This document shows positions 26,071-34,885 of a stretch of 64,000 bases of DNA, in pieces. The notes below the pieces were generated by a model. The model ran no database searches and was not told where the DNA came from. It saw nothing but the letters and a program-made list of their open reading frames with translations. This stretch comes from Salipaludibacillus sp. LMS25 (GTDB lineage Bacteria > Bacillota > Bacilli > Bacillales > Salisediminibacteriaceae): the NCBI RefSeq assembly GCF_024362805.1, contig NZ_CP093299.1:3814001-3878000 (forward strand), read 5' to 3'. How positions within the stretch are numbered: position 1 is the first letter of the stretch; the number at the start of each line of letters is the position of its first letter. Made by a program: the position numbers and the translations under genes.

Positions 26071-26658
26071 ATGGAAATATTAAAAAATAGGGTACGCCCA
26101 TTTGTAAGCGGTTATTTAGTCAGAGGAGAAGGACAAGTTTATCACAGTGTCCAAATGAATTCGAACATAGCCTTTCAAGAAGTTTATGTAGATAACTTAG
26201 CTATAAAGCGTGTGCTATTGCCTGATAGAAGTGAGGGAACTCGACTAAATAAATTATTAATACACAATATGTCCAGTAAGACAATTGAGACCGAAATGAA
26301 AGTCCACTATTATATGAATTCTGGTCATTTGATGCCCTTTGTATATTATTCACCTCATTATGAAGCACTGGTAGCTTGTATAAACGATATGTATTATGTG
26401 ATGGGCGGTATGAGTCAAGAAGGCGGCCCCGTTCAATATCAAACGAATAGGCACGATATAAATGCTAGTACGGCTGACAATACCGCCCAAGCCGTTTATC
26501 AACCTTTAACTAAAAATAGCGCCGGATGGAGTCTCACTTTTAATTTGCGGCTATTCCCGCATGATCAAACTTACATGTATGATTGGGAATTATCACAGGC
26601 AGAGTTAGTTAAACTAGAAAAGGAGCATATAGCATTAAGACAGTTATTTAAAAATTAA
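26071..26658 (+). CDS. Uncharacterised protein, 195 aa
   Basis: I do not recognise the family. No signal peptide or membrane segment; mixed alpha/beta composition rich in Tyr, His and Met ('MKVHYYMNSGHLMPFVYYSPHYEALVA', 'MYYVMGGMS'). GGGAGGGAAGAGGG precedes the ATG, a strong ribosome site. Single gene between convergent-free gaps. The composition and good start make it a real gene, but function is unknown. Confidence 0.7.
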   Translation: MEILKNRVRPFVSGYLVRGEGQVYHSVQMNSNIAFQEVYVDNLAIKRVLLPDRSEGTRLNKLLIHNMSSKTIETEMKVHYYMNSGHLMPFVYYSPHYEALVACINDMYYVMGGMSQEGGPVQYQTNRHDINASTADNTAQAVYQPLTKNSAGWSLTFNLRLFPHDQTYMYDWELSQAELVKLEKEHIALRQLFKN

Positions 26659-26886
26659 TACGACTGCTTAATATTAGTTCATTTAGTTAGGAGAGTTATA
26701 ATCCGTAAATCTATGTCGATTTGTGAAAATAGTGTACAAGTTTAGAAAAAGAATGATAAAACCATCATTGACGATTCGATCTTACTCCTGAGCTATCTCT
26801 TATATAAAGTGCTAAATTCAAAAAAGAAAGGGTAATTTTTCTTTTAAAATGATTAAGAGATTAAATGAATGACACAATAGAATTTT
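26659..26886. other. Gene-free stretch before repeat C
   Basis: AT-rich, no convincing ORF, tRNA, riboswitch or terminator. The C repeat follows directly and extends to 27131. Confidence 0.5.
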
Positions 26887-27131
26887 CAACACGAATAAGC
26901 GGACAATGATAAATAGTTTATATTCACATCACATAGTCATTTTTAAAAAGGGGTGCAGTAAAAGACGGTGACTTCCGAAAGATGAGCGACGTCCGAAGAT
27001 CTAAGGATGCGAGAGGTTTTATCACATCAATTAGCTGAAGACGTGACGCACCTTTGGAAAAGCGCCTGCCTGTAAAGGAATATTAATGTATGAGTGTTTT
27101 TAACAGGCGTTGTTTGTATGATGAAATTGGT
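26887..27131 (+). repeat. Intergenic repeat family C, uninterrupted copy
   Basis: About 245 bases, shared with 33377-33651. The core (GGTGACTTCCG ... AGCGACGTCCGAAGA ... AAAGCGCCTGCCTGTA) resembles a degenerate version of the GC-rich repeat (GGCGACTCC...GAAAGCGTCCGCCTG) widespread in Bacillaceae genomes, from memory. It ends in GATGAAATTGG. Confidence 0.75.
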
Positions 27132-27186
27132 TTGATTATAAAAAATTTCTGATCTAAAAAAGATCTGACATAACAGTGACTTCCTC

Positions 27187-27215
27187 TTGAATCTCTTCGC
27201 AATCTCTGCTATTAT
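27187..27215 (+). promoter_or_regulatory. SigA promoter of rpmG
   Basis: TTGAAT, 17-base spacer, TATTAT, 40 bases before the rpmG start. Confidence 0.75.
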
Positions 27216-27254
27216 TTTAAGGTATGAGTCAGTTAGAATTTGGAGGGATAACTA

Positions 27255-27404
27255 ATGCGTGTACAAGTCACTTTAGCTTGCACTGAGACAGGCGATCGTA
27301 ACTACATTACGACAAAAAATAAACGTACTAATCCGGATCGTATGGAACTTAAAAAATACAGCCCGAGATTAGCTCGTCACACGTTACATCGTGAAACAAA
27401 ATAA
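27255..27404 (+). CDS. rpmG: 50S ribosomal protein L33, zinc-free type
   Basis: 49 residues, standard L33 length, with the family sequence '[21 protein letters not shown]'. The zinc-ribbon CxxC pairs are lost: only one Cys (LACTETG) remains, and the second pair is replaced by 'YSPRLAR'. This is the C- paralogue type, useful when zinc is scarce; no Zur box is visible before it, so zinc regulation is not claimed. TGGAGGGATA before the ATG is a strong ribosome site. Confidence 0.93.
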   Translation: MRVQVTLACTETGDRNYITTKNKRTNPDRMELKKYSPRLARHTLHRETK

Positions 27405-27415
27405 TAAGAGAAAAA

Positions 27416-27455
27416 GCGACTGAAGAACCATAACATGGGGACCAGTCGTTTTTTT
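27416..27455 (+). terminator. Terminator of rpmG
   Basis: CGACTG / CAGTCG stem with a large loop, followed by TTTTTTT. Confidence 0.75.
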
Positions 27456-27623
27456 GTTCATGAAAAAATACAGCTCTATATTGAATGTTGTGGTGCTGGT
27501 AATCATAGCAGTGGGTGTGAGGAAAATAACTTAAAGGTCTTCAGAATTCTTTTGAACACACTCAGTAGTAGCTACCAACGCTTATGCTGGTAACTCAGTA
27601 ATAAATAGGTGAGAAGGTCCTAT

Positions 27624-27649
27624 AAAAAAAGACGCCTTTAAAAGGCGTC
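27624..27649 (-). terminator. Terminator of the lipoprotein operon
   Basis: GACGCCTTTAAAAGGCGTC palindrome, with TTTTTTT following it on the minus strand, 12 bases after the stop of the downstream lipoprotein. Confidence 0.88.
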
Positions 27650-27661
27650 AAATAGTGGGAA

Positions 27662-28228
27662 TTATAAGTCGATTTCTACGTCGATTTTCTCGCCTACTTC
27701 TTGACGAGCGTCGTTAGTTACGCCGTTCATTATCCATCTCACTGATTCAATATCATCCTCTATTCTTTCAGTTAAAAAGTACACTTTACCATTTTTAGTG
27801 ACATTAGCAAAAAAATCGTCATTAATAAAGGTAGTATCTGTAAAATTTAAAGAGGCTTCCATTTGGTTACCAGTATTTGTAGTGATGGTAGAGCGGTCTG
27901 GATGTATGAATAAGTCTTCATCAGAAGTATTTTCAATTGATAGGTCTAAAATAACGGCTGTGGCTTCATTTGGACCGTCATAATAACCATAGTATTCTTC
28001 ATTATAGTCGAAATCGGCTACTTCAATGGAATTAATCGTAATTGTCATATCGCCACTAGTTTCAGTAAAATCGATATCTTCTTTTTTAATTGAGGTAAAC
28101 GTACCAGCCTCCAATGATTCTTTAAAATTGTCGTCATTAAAAGCCTCTGCATCGTTACTGTTTTCATCACCACATGCAGCGATGAGCAAAATAGAAGATA
28201 ATGTTAACCCAAATAAACATTTTTTCAT
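27662..28228 (-). CDS. Lipoprotein with DUF4352-like domain, copy 2
   Basis: 188 residues. Signal peptide with lipobox 'LIAAC' ending at Cys 19, then an acidic linker and a beta-sandwich domain ('ATAVILDLSIENTSDEDLFIHPDRSTITTNTGNQMEASL') of the kind found in DUF4352 and related substrate-free surface lipoproteins. Very acidic overall. Shares the pattern 'STITTNTGNQ' and 'GKVYFL' with the upstream gene, so the two are paralogues in one operon (59 bases apart). Role unknown, probably cell-surface. Confidence 0.82.
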   Translation of the reverse strand: MKKCLFGLTLSSILLIAACGDENSNDAEAFNDDNFKESLEAGTFTSIKKEDIDFTETSGDMTITINSIEVADFDYNEEYYGYYDGPNEATAVILDLSIENTSDEDLFIHPDRSTITTNTGNQMEASLNFTDTTFINDDFFANVTKNGKVYFLTERIEDDIESVRWIMNGVTNDARQEVGEKIDVEIDL

Positions 28229-28287
28229 AATAATAATCTCCCTTATAATTCTCGTAGCTAGTGGGGCATAGCGTATTTAAGTCGTCA

Positions 28288-29004
28288 TTAAAATTCTAGT
28301 TCTTCGTCTATTTCGTCACCGACCTCATCATAGTTGTCATTACGAGGGCTATCGATTTTTAAACGGATGCTTTCAATTTCTTCTACATCGTCACTTTCTA
28401 AAAAGAAAACAAGACTGCCGCTGTGTACAGTACCAGCCATTATCTCTCTTGGAAGATCTGTAGTTAAACCATAATCAGTTGTTAACTGCTTTCCAGTATT
28501 AGTCGAAATGGTAATACGTGTCATATCAAAAGTGACGTCTTCTTTAGCTTTGTTCTCTAGCTGATAATCCAATTGTATAAAGTCAACTTCATTCGAATCT
28601 AAATCAGAGAATCTAACAGTATCATTATCAACTTCACCGGAAGCAATAAAGAGCTGGTCAATTTCTATAGTAATAGGGCCGGTTTTTAAAGGATCAAAAT
28701 CATCTGCTTTTGCGACCATCGTGAAAGTACCATTATTTGTTTCAAAGATGTCATCAACATTAGCTGCTTCAGCATCCAAGACTGATTCTTCTTCATTTTC
28801 TTCATTTGAAGAATCGTTATCATTTTCATTTCCGTTGTTATTATTCTCATTATTCTCATTATTATCATTTTCATTTCTTTCTGTTACTACATCATTATTA
28901 TCCTCATTATTGCTATTTTTAGAGTCATTTTTTCCTTCAGTTTCTGCACACGCGGCTAAAAGTAAAAATGTAGATACAGCTAAGATAGTCATACTTTTTT
29001 TCAT
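28288..29004 (-). CDS. Lipoprotein with DUF4352-like domain and Asn/Glu-rich linker, copy 1
   Basis: 238 residues. Lipobox 'LLAAC' near residue 19. Residues 25-75 are a low-complexity Asn/Asp/Glu stretch ('NDNNENNENNNNGNENDNDS') that works as a flexible surface spacer. The C-terminal domain matches its downstream paralogue ('ITISTNTGKQ', 'SGSLVFFLESDDVEEIESIRL'). AAAGGAG lies before the ATG. The linker is the main difference between the two copies. Confidence 0.82.
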   Translation of the reverse strand: MKKSMTILAVSTFLLLAACAETEGKNDSKNSNNEDNNDVVTERNENDNNENNENNNNGNENDNDSSNEENEEESVLDAEAANVDDIFETNNGTFTMVAKADDFDPLKTGPITIEIDQLFIASGEVDNDTVRFSDLDSNEVDFIQLDYQLENKAKEDVTFDMTRITISTNTGKQLTTDYGLTTDLPREIMAGTVHSGSLVFFLESDDVEEIESIRLKIDSPRNDNYDEVGDEIDEELEF

Positions 29005-29311
29005 TAGTTAATCTCCTTTAAAATAGTTTAATATTATATAATAACCAAAATTAATAGAATGTAATTGCAAAATATTAAGCATAAATACAATAAAAAAACA
29101 TTAATTTGGTTAATATACCTTATACAGTCTATCATTTCTTTGAGTGTTGACAAGATACATCTGTGAAAACACAACTAAATTCCTATGCTTGGGAAATAAT
29201 CCAAATGAACTATAGACTTTTCGTATTATATGTATATGAACCAGTTTTATCATATAACCGCCACCTGCAAAAAACGATTTATTGCGCAATACGCACTCAT
29301 TATTCATATAG
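29005..29311. other. Gene-free, AT-rich stretch
   Basis: No ORF with a ribosome site and no RNA structure that I trust. It holds the promoter region of the lipoprotein operon and, at its right end, the remains of an older coding sequence described next. Confidence 0.5.
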
Positions 29312-29476
29312 TTACTTTAAACTATCATTCAATCTTTCTTTTAAATCGTCCCAAGTAGCAAAAATGGGACCATGTCATTTAATAAGAATAGTTCCTATAT
29401 CTTCTGCACTAGATTTATGCATATAAAAATCAAGCTCTCGATATGATTCGTGCTCCCATTGCCCTTCATGCCTCTC
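29312..29476 (-). pseudogene. Coding remnant with internal stop, unknown
   Basis: On the minus strand, after an in-frame TAA there is coding-like sequence 'ERHEGQWEHESYRELDFYMH...' then an in-frame TGA and 'HGPIFATWDDLKERLNDSLK' before TAA. The second part has a natural-looking helical C-terminus. There is no start codon or ribosome site, so it reads as the decayed 3' end of a gene. Family not recognised. Confidence 0.35.
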
Positions 29477-29500
29477 TTATGATTTGTCCAATGCTCTTTT

Positions 29501-29585
29501 TATCATAGATAAACGTCCGGAAAAACTCCCACTGTTGAAGGGGCGGTGGGAGAAGAACAAAAACTCTCTCTAATTTGAAAGTTCG
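29501..29585 (+). repeat. Repeat family B, truncated and rearranged copy
   Basis: Starts ATAGATAAACGTCCGGAAAAACTCCCACTG and joins to a shorter hairpin module ending CGTTTTA. It directly abuts the short A copy that follows, so it is a composite of A/B modules. Confidence 0.65.
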
Positions 29586-29640
29586 TTTTATCCCACTCTT
29601 AAGGGGCAGTAAAACTCCCACTGATTGAAGCTTAGCTTTA
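29586..29640 (+). repeat. Repeat family A, short (deleted) form
   Basis: The first about 30 bases (TTTATCCCACTCTTAAGGGG...) are joined directly to the last 25 (CCCACTGATTGAAGCTTAGCTTTA), lacking the central hairpin region. Same short form as 33406-33460. Confidence 0.8.
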
Positions 29641-29760
29641 TTAAACTCCCACATTGTCACTTAATTGGTGTTCATTCCAAAAAGGGATAGTATTGTCTCT
29701 ATTTTTGTGCGAACACATGATAAACTATACTTACAAAAAAATATAGAAAGGGGTTGGCAC

Positions 29761-30339
29761 ATGACTAAGGCAGAATGGCGGAAATGGATAAAAGAAAAGC
29801 TGTTTAAGTATCCTGAAACTATTCAAGTCAAAGAGTCTCAGTTTATTTACGAGAAGCTATTTAGTCATCCTGTATGGAGGCAAGCTTCTACCATTGCAGT
29901 AACAGTTTCAATGAAGAATGAAATTAATACGTTACCTATCATTGAAGAAGCTTGGCGCGATAATAAACAAGTTGTTGTACCGAAGTGTGGACGAGCTGAT
30001 TATTCATTACTTTTTTATCATTTGACACATTGGGAAGAGTTAGAAGAAAGCTTTTATGGGTTACGGGAACCGGATGTAAACAGATGCTCACTAAGTAAGA
30101 GGTCTGATATTGATTTAGTTATTGTTCCAGGACTCGTATTCGATGAGAGAGGCTATCGAATTGGTTATGGAGGTGGTTACTACGATCGCTTTTTAACAGG
30201 TGAATGTCCCTTTTCAACTATTTCTTTATGCTATGAATGTCAAGTGGTAAAGGTGCTGCCTGTCGATACATATGATCGACCTGTAAATTGGCTTGTGACG
30301 CCTGAAAGAGTGATTAAAGTGGCCTTCACAGTTAAATAA
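29761..30339 (+). CDS. yqgN: 5-formyltetrahydrofolate cyclo-ligase
   Basis: ATP-dependent conversion of 5-formyl-THF to 5,10-methenyl-THF. 192 residues. The family substrate/ATP motif 'GYRIGYGGGYYDRFL' is near residues 131-145, and 'LVIVPGLVFDERG' precedes it. The start at 29761 is chosen because GAAAGGGG lies 7 bases before it; the open frame continues upstream but without a ribosome site. Position after rpmG matches B. subtilis yqgN. Confidence 0.92.
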   Translation: MTKAEWRKWIKEKLFKYPETIQVKESQFIYEKLFSHPVWRQASTIAVTVSMKNEINTLPIIEEAWRDNKQVVVPKCGRADYSLLFYHLTHWEELEESFYGLREPDVNRCSLSKRSDIDLVIVPGLVFDERGYRIGYGGGYYDRFLTGECPFSTISLCYECQVVKVLPVDTYDRPVNWLVTPERVIKVAFTVK

Positions 30340-30381
30340 TTGAAAGCCAGCAATGTAACGGCTAAGAAAGTGTGATAAATA

Positions 30382-31182
30382 GTGACTTTTTTATTGTTGA
30401 TAGGTGTCGTTATACTAGCCACGATAGCATGGAAGACGGAAGCTTTAACTAAGAAAGGGGCAATGACAAGTGTGGTTATTGGTGCTTTCATTAGTATGGG
30501 GGCGTCTTTACCTGGCTTGCTACTCTTGGGAGCTTTCTTTATCTCTTCTTCGGTCATTGGAAGAGTTGTAAAAAGTGTAAACACCGGTAACGACATAGAA
30601 GACAAAGGGGAAACGAGAGACGAAAAACAGGTGTTAGCTAATGGCGGGATGGCGGCTTTTGCGTCATTAGCATTTCTCTTCACGGGAGAGAACCTATGGT
30701 TAATGGGTTTAATCGGCTCCTTGGCTGCTGCAAATAGCGATACCTGGGCCTCTTCCATTGGGAAAATGAGCTCTAACCCCCCAACGCTCGTATTAAGCAG
30801 ATATCAGGTGCTTCCAGGGCAGTCAGGAGGAACAACCTTATTAGGCCACCTAGCAGCTTTATTAGGCAGTACCTTTATTATTTTCATTGCTGTAATTGTA
30901 AACCCTCTCGGTTTTCTAGGAGAAGTGCCACTTTTAAGTTGGTTAATCCTTATAATGGCTGGATATGCGGGCCAATATAGTGATGCTATAGCAGGTAGGT
31001 TTCTCCAATCACTATATAAATGCCCTCATTGTGGGGCACTTACAGAAAAATCGATGCACTGTTTAATAAAAGGCGATTTAATAAAAGGGTTTCCTCGGAT
31101 AACAAATGATACTGTAAATGCCGTGTGTACGTTAACGGGCTTAGTATTCGGCATGCTTACAGGTTATTATTTTAATATATAG
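30382..31182 (+). CDS. DUF92 family membrane protein
   Basis: 266 residues with six or seven hydrophobic segments. The family hallmark is around 'GSLAAANSDTWASSIGKMSS' near residues 115-135 and 'LPGQSGGTTLLGHLAALLGS'. Related eukaryotic and plant members act in membrane-lipid related phosphorylation, but the role here is unknown. GTG start with a weak ribosome site, 42 bases after the cyclo-ligase. A CxxC pair ('CPHCGALTEKSMHC') lies near the C-terminus, an uncommon feature. Confidence 0.82.
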   Translation: MTFLLLIGVVILATIAWKTEALTKKGAMTSVVIGAFISMGASLPGLLLLGAFFISSSVIGRVVKSVNTGNDIEDKGETRDEKQVLANGGMAAFASLAFLFTGENLWLMGLIGSLAAANSDTWASSIGKMSSNPPTLVLSRYQVLPGQSGGTTLLGHLAALLGSTFIIFIAVIVNPLGFLGEVPLLSWLILIMAGYAGQYSDAIAGRFLQSLYKCPHCGALTEKSMHCLIKGDLIKGFPRITNDTVNAVCTLTGLVFGMLTGYYFNI

Positions 31183-31197
31183 AAAGGGCGATGGTAA

Positions 31198-32220
31198 ATG
31201 CGTGAAAATTGGGCACGTTATTCAAGACAGATGTTGTTTTCTCCTATAGGACAAGCTGGTCAAGAAAAACTCTCAACTTCAAAAGTGCTCATTATCGGCA
31301 TGGGAGCACTAGGTACCGTCATTGCAAATCATTTAACTAGAGCAGGGGTAGGACATCTAGTGTTTTGCGACAGAGATTATGTGGAATTAAGTAATTTACA
31401 GAGGCAAATGTTATTTGATGAAGAGGACGTAAAACAGGTTTTACCAAAAGTAGTGGCCGCTGAAAAAAAATTGAAAAGAATGAACAGTGACGTAAAGATT
31501 GAAGGGCATGTTACTGATATTTCATCCTCTAATATGGAAGACTATTTACATGGTGTGGATGTGGTGATTGATGGGACGGACAATTTTTACACGAGGTATT
31601 TAATGAATGACGCTGCTTTTAAACATACTATTCCTTATATTTATGGCGGCGCAGTAAGCTCAAGAGGGATGGGAGCTGTGTTCATTCCTGGAAAGACAGT
31701 ATGTCTCCGTTGTATATTCCCTTCATTTGATGGAACTGGACAAACGTGTGATACGATTGGTGTTCTATCCCCTACTGTTGATATGGTCGCAAGTTTACAG
31801 GCGTTAAATTGTTTAAAATTATTAACGGGAAACGCCGATACAATCCCTGAAAAATTGGTGACATTTGATCTGTGGAAAAATGAGCAAATCTCTATGGGGA
31901 TGCCAAAACCGAATCCAACATGCCCAACGTGTCAACTTAAGGAATACCCCGCATTAGGTAATGGGGAATGGGGTCAGATGACAACACTGTGTGGGAGGGA
32001 TACGGTACAAATTCATTATACTTTATCTCATGATTTAACTTACTGGGAAAAAACACTAAAAGGGATAAGTAAGTCTACAAACATGACGCCTTTTTTACTA
32101 AAAGTAGTTCTACATGAAGGAGAAAGGTTTGTTTTGTTTCCCGATGGCAGGACGCTCGTGCAAGGAACGGAAGATATTGGAAGAGCGAAAGCGCTTTATA
32201 CCAAATATTTAGGATTATAG
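31198..32220 (+). CDS. ThiF/MoeB-type adenylyltransferase
   Basis: 340 residues, E1-like. The nucleotide loop 'VLIIGMGALGTVIANHLTRAGVG' is near 30-52, catalytic Asp in 'DGTDNFYTRY' near 124-130, and the zinc site is the two CxxC motifs 'CLRC' near 171 and 'CPTC' near 242. The ~90 residues after the zinc site are an extra C-terminal segment, making it longer than the MoeB core and similar to fused ThiF/MoeB-rhodanese-like forms, though no rhodanese Cys is obvious. It adenylates a ThiS/MoaD-type sulfur carrier. AAAGGGCG precedes the ATG. Confidence 0.88.
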   Translation: MRENWARYSRQMLFSPIGQAGQEKLSTSKVLIIGMGALGTVIANHLTRAGVGHLVFCDRDYVELSNLQRQMLFDEEDVKQVLPKVVAAEKKLKRMNSDVKIEGHVTDISSSNMEDYLHGVDVVIDGTDNFYTRYLMNDAAFKHTIPYIYGGAVSSRGMGAVFIPGKTVCLRCIFPSFDGTGQTCDTIGVLSPTVDMVASLQALNCLKLLTGNADTIPEKLVTFDLWKNEQISMGMPKPNPTCPTCQLKEYPALGNGEWGQMTTLCGRDTVQIHYTLSHDLTYWEKTLKGISKSTNMTPFLLKVVLHEGERFVLFPDGRTLVQGTEDIGRAKALYTKYLGL

Positions 32221-32325
32221 CACCGGAAAATGTGACAATTTGTTGAAAATGTTGTGTTTATCACTAATAGTTACTAGCTATTTTAGTGTACAATAGGCAA
32301 GTCAGAGAAATATATTACTTCTTAA

Positions 32326-33300
<975 letters not shown>

Positions 33301-33315
33301 TGAGTTTCTAAAAGA

Positions 33316-33353
33316 CTGTTTTCCTTCTAATCATGGGGAAAACAGCTTTTTTT
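33316..33353 (+). terminator. Terminator of ldh
   Basis: CTGTTTTCC / GGAAAACAG stem followed by CTTTTTTT. Confidence 0.88.
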
Positions 33354-33376
33354 AATACATGAATGACTTGGGTGTT

Positions 33377-33651
33377 TAACACAAATAAGCGAACAATACT
33401 AACTATTTTATCCCACTCTTAAGAGGCAGTAAAACCCCCACTGATTGAAGCTTAGCTTTATATCAAATAGTCTTTTTAAATGACTGATATAAAAGGTGGT
33501 GACTCCCGAGAATCAGCGACGTCTGAAGAGCCAATGATGCGAAAGATTATATCGCATCATTTTAGCTGAAGTGGAGCCCTCGAGAAAGCGTCCGTGTAGC
33601 AGAAAATCACTGTATGTGTCGTTTTTAGGGTGTTTTGTTTGATGAAATTGG
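33377..33651 (+). repeat. Repeat family C, copy interrupted by a short A element
   Basis: Both sides of this copy match 26887-27131, but bases 33406-33460 hold a short A element absent from the other copy. The target around the junction is TTTA. The copy ends in GATGAAATTGG, which also begins the unrelated ORF region downstream. Confidence 0.75.
33406..33460 (+). repeat. Repeat family A, short form, inserted in repeat C
   Basis: TTTTATCCCACTC ... AAGCTTAGCTTTA, identical in layout to 29586-29640. Flanked on both sides by repeat C sequence. Confidence 0.82.
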
Positions 33652-33796
33652 CCATGTGACTAAAACGACCCTTCAATCATCAGTGGGCGTTTTAGGGACA
33701 ACTATCTGTGATGAAAAATCCAATTTTTGGTCATTTTCTCAGGGGATAAAAGACGTTACTTTGTTCCATTCTAACGGTAAAGGAGAGTGGTGGTGT

Positions 33797-33970
33797 ATGA
33801 GGTGGCTGACATCTTTTCTTGCTATTGTTGTAGCGGGTTTAATGTTAAGATACCGATATCGTGTATTAAATAAAATGTTATCAAGAAGATGGCTGCGGCG
33901 ATTATCGGTAGCAATGTTAATGAGAATACCTGCTGTGAGAGAAAAACTGATTTATGAAACCTTTAGATAG
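33797..33970 (+). CDS. Small membrane protein (57 aa), YqgO-like position
   Basis: 57 residues: one membrane helix (2-18) followed by a very basic tail with repeated Arg ('RYRYRVLNKMLSRRWLRRLS'). A GGAGAG site lies 9 bases before the ATG at 33797. A longer in-frame reading from 33635 starts inside repeat C and is not used. Size and place before yqgP fit the small yqgO gene of B. subtilis. Function unknown. Confidence 0.62.
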   Translation: MRWLTSFLAIVVAGLMLRYRYRVLNKMLSRRWLRRLSVAMLMRIPAVREKLIYETFR

Positions 33971-33998
33971 GAAAAAATAAAGGTTATTAAGAAAAACA

Positions 33999-34039
33999 AT
34001 GAGCATTCACTAACTAAGTGTAGGGAATGCTCATTTTTT
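33999..34039 (+). terminator. Terminator after the small membrane protein gene
   Basis: ATGAGCATTC / GAATGCTCAT stem, followed by TTTTT. Confidence 0.88.
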
Positions 34040-34135
34040 ATGTTAGTCAATATGATTGAAAAAATCAAAGGAATACGCCTTATAAATATAGATTTTAGTC
34101 AGCTTTTGTTATAATGTAGTCTGAGGTGAAAGGTT

Positions 34136-34885
34136 ATGAAATGGCAATTAGTTGCGTTTGATCTGGATAACACCTTATTTAGTCATGAACACGCCTTTGA
34201 ACACGCAATAAAGCGATGTTTTAAGATATTTCAGGATAAAGATGACACGAACTTGCATACAGTAAATGAGGACGTTTTTTTCTCCTTATTTAAATTTAAC
34301 TGTGATAACTATTGGGACGACTATGAGCAAGGCAACCTCACTAGATCTGAGTACCGTAGAAAAAGGTTTTGTAAGACGATGACTGCGTTAAAACTCCTTG
34401 CAACAAATAACCAAGCTGATGCTTTTCACACTTGCTATGACACTATTATAGATGATTACAGTGTGCCATTTCCAGGTTTACAGGAGCTATTGGAAACGAT
34501 CGCTAATCAAGAAATCAAGCTTGCAATTATCACAAACGGCAATGTTAACACGCAATACAATAAAATTGAAAAATTAGGGATTTCACACGTCTTTAACTGT
34601 GAAAATATATTTATTTCTGAAGAAGTCGGCTTCGCTAAACCTGATAAACGGTTTTTTAAATGGGTAGAAACCGAGCTGAGTGTTTCTAGTTCTAAGTGTG
34701 TCTTTGTCGGTGATTCTTGGGAACTTGATATTGTAGGAGCTGTTGATGCTGGTTGGGAAGCGATTTTTTTTAACAGTCGAGGAGAACAGCGAACTACGGT
34801 TCATCGTGTGCTTAAAGAGGTTGCCACATTTCCCGATTTGAAAAGTGAATTGATAAGATTAGTGACGGAAGGAAGAGCCCTATGA
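34136..34885 (+). CDS. HAD-superfamily phosphatase
   Basis: 249 residues. HAD motif I 'AFDLDNTLF' at residues 8-16, motif II 'IITNGN' near 128, Lys in 'FAKPDKRFF' near 165, and motif IV 'VFVGDSWELDIVGAVDAG' near 188-205. A helical cap domain lies between motifs I and II. Probably a small-molecule phosphatase; substrate unknown. AGGTGAAAGG lies just before the ATG. Overlaps the rhomboid gene by four bases (ATGA), so the two are coupled. Confidence 0.88.
   Translation: MKWQLVAFDLDNTLFSHEHAFEHAIKRCFKIFQDKDDTNLHTVNEDVFFSLFKFNCDNYWDDYEQGNLTRSEYRRKRFCKTMTALKLLATNNQADAFHTCYDTIIDDYSVPFPGLQELLETIANQEIKLAIITNGNVNTQYNKIEKLGISHVFNCENIFISEEVGFAKPDKRFFKWVETELSVSSSKCVFVGDSWELDIVGAVDAGWEAIFFNSRGEQRTTVHRVLKEVATFPDLKSELIRLVTEGRAL

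Noticed and set aside
29466..29660. 64-aa minus-strand ORF
   Set aside because: Translation of repeats A and B, not a gene.
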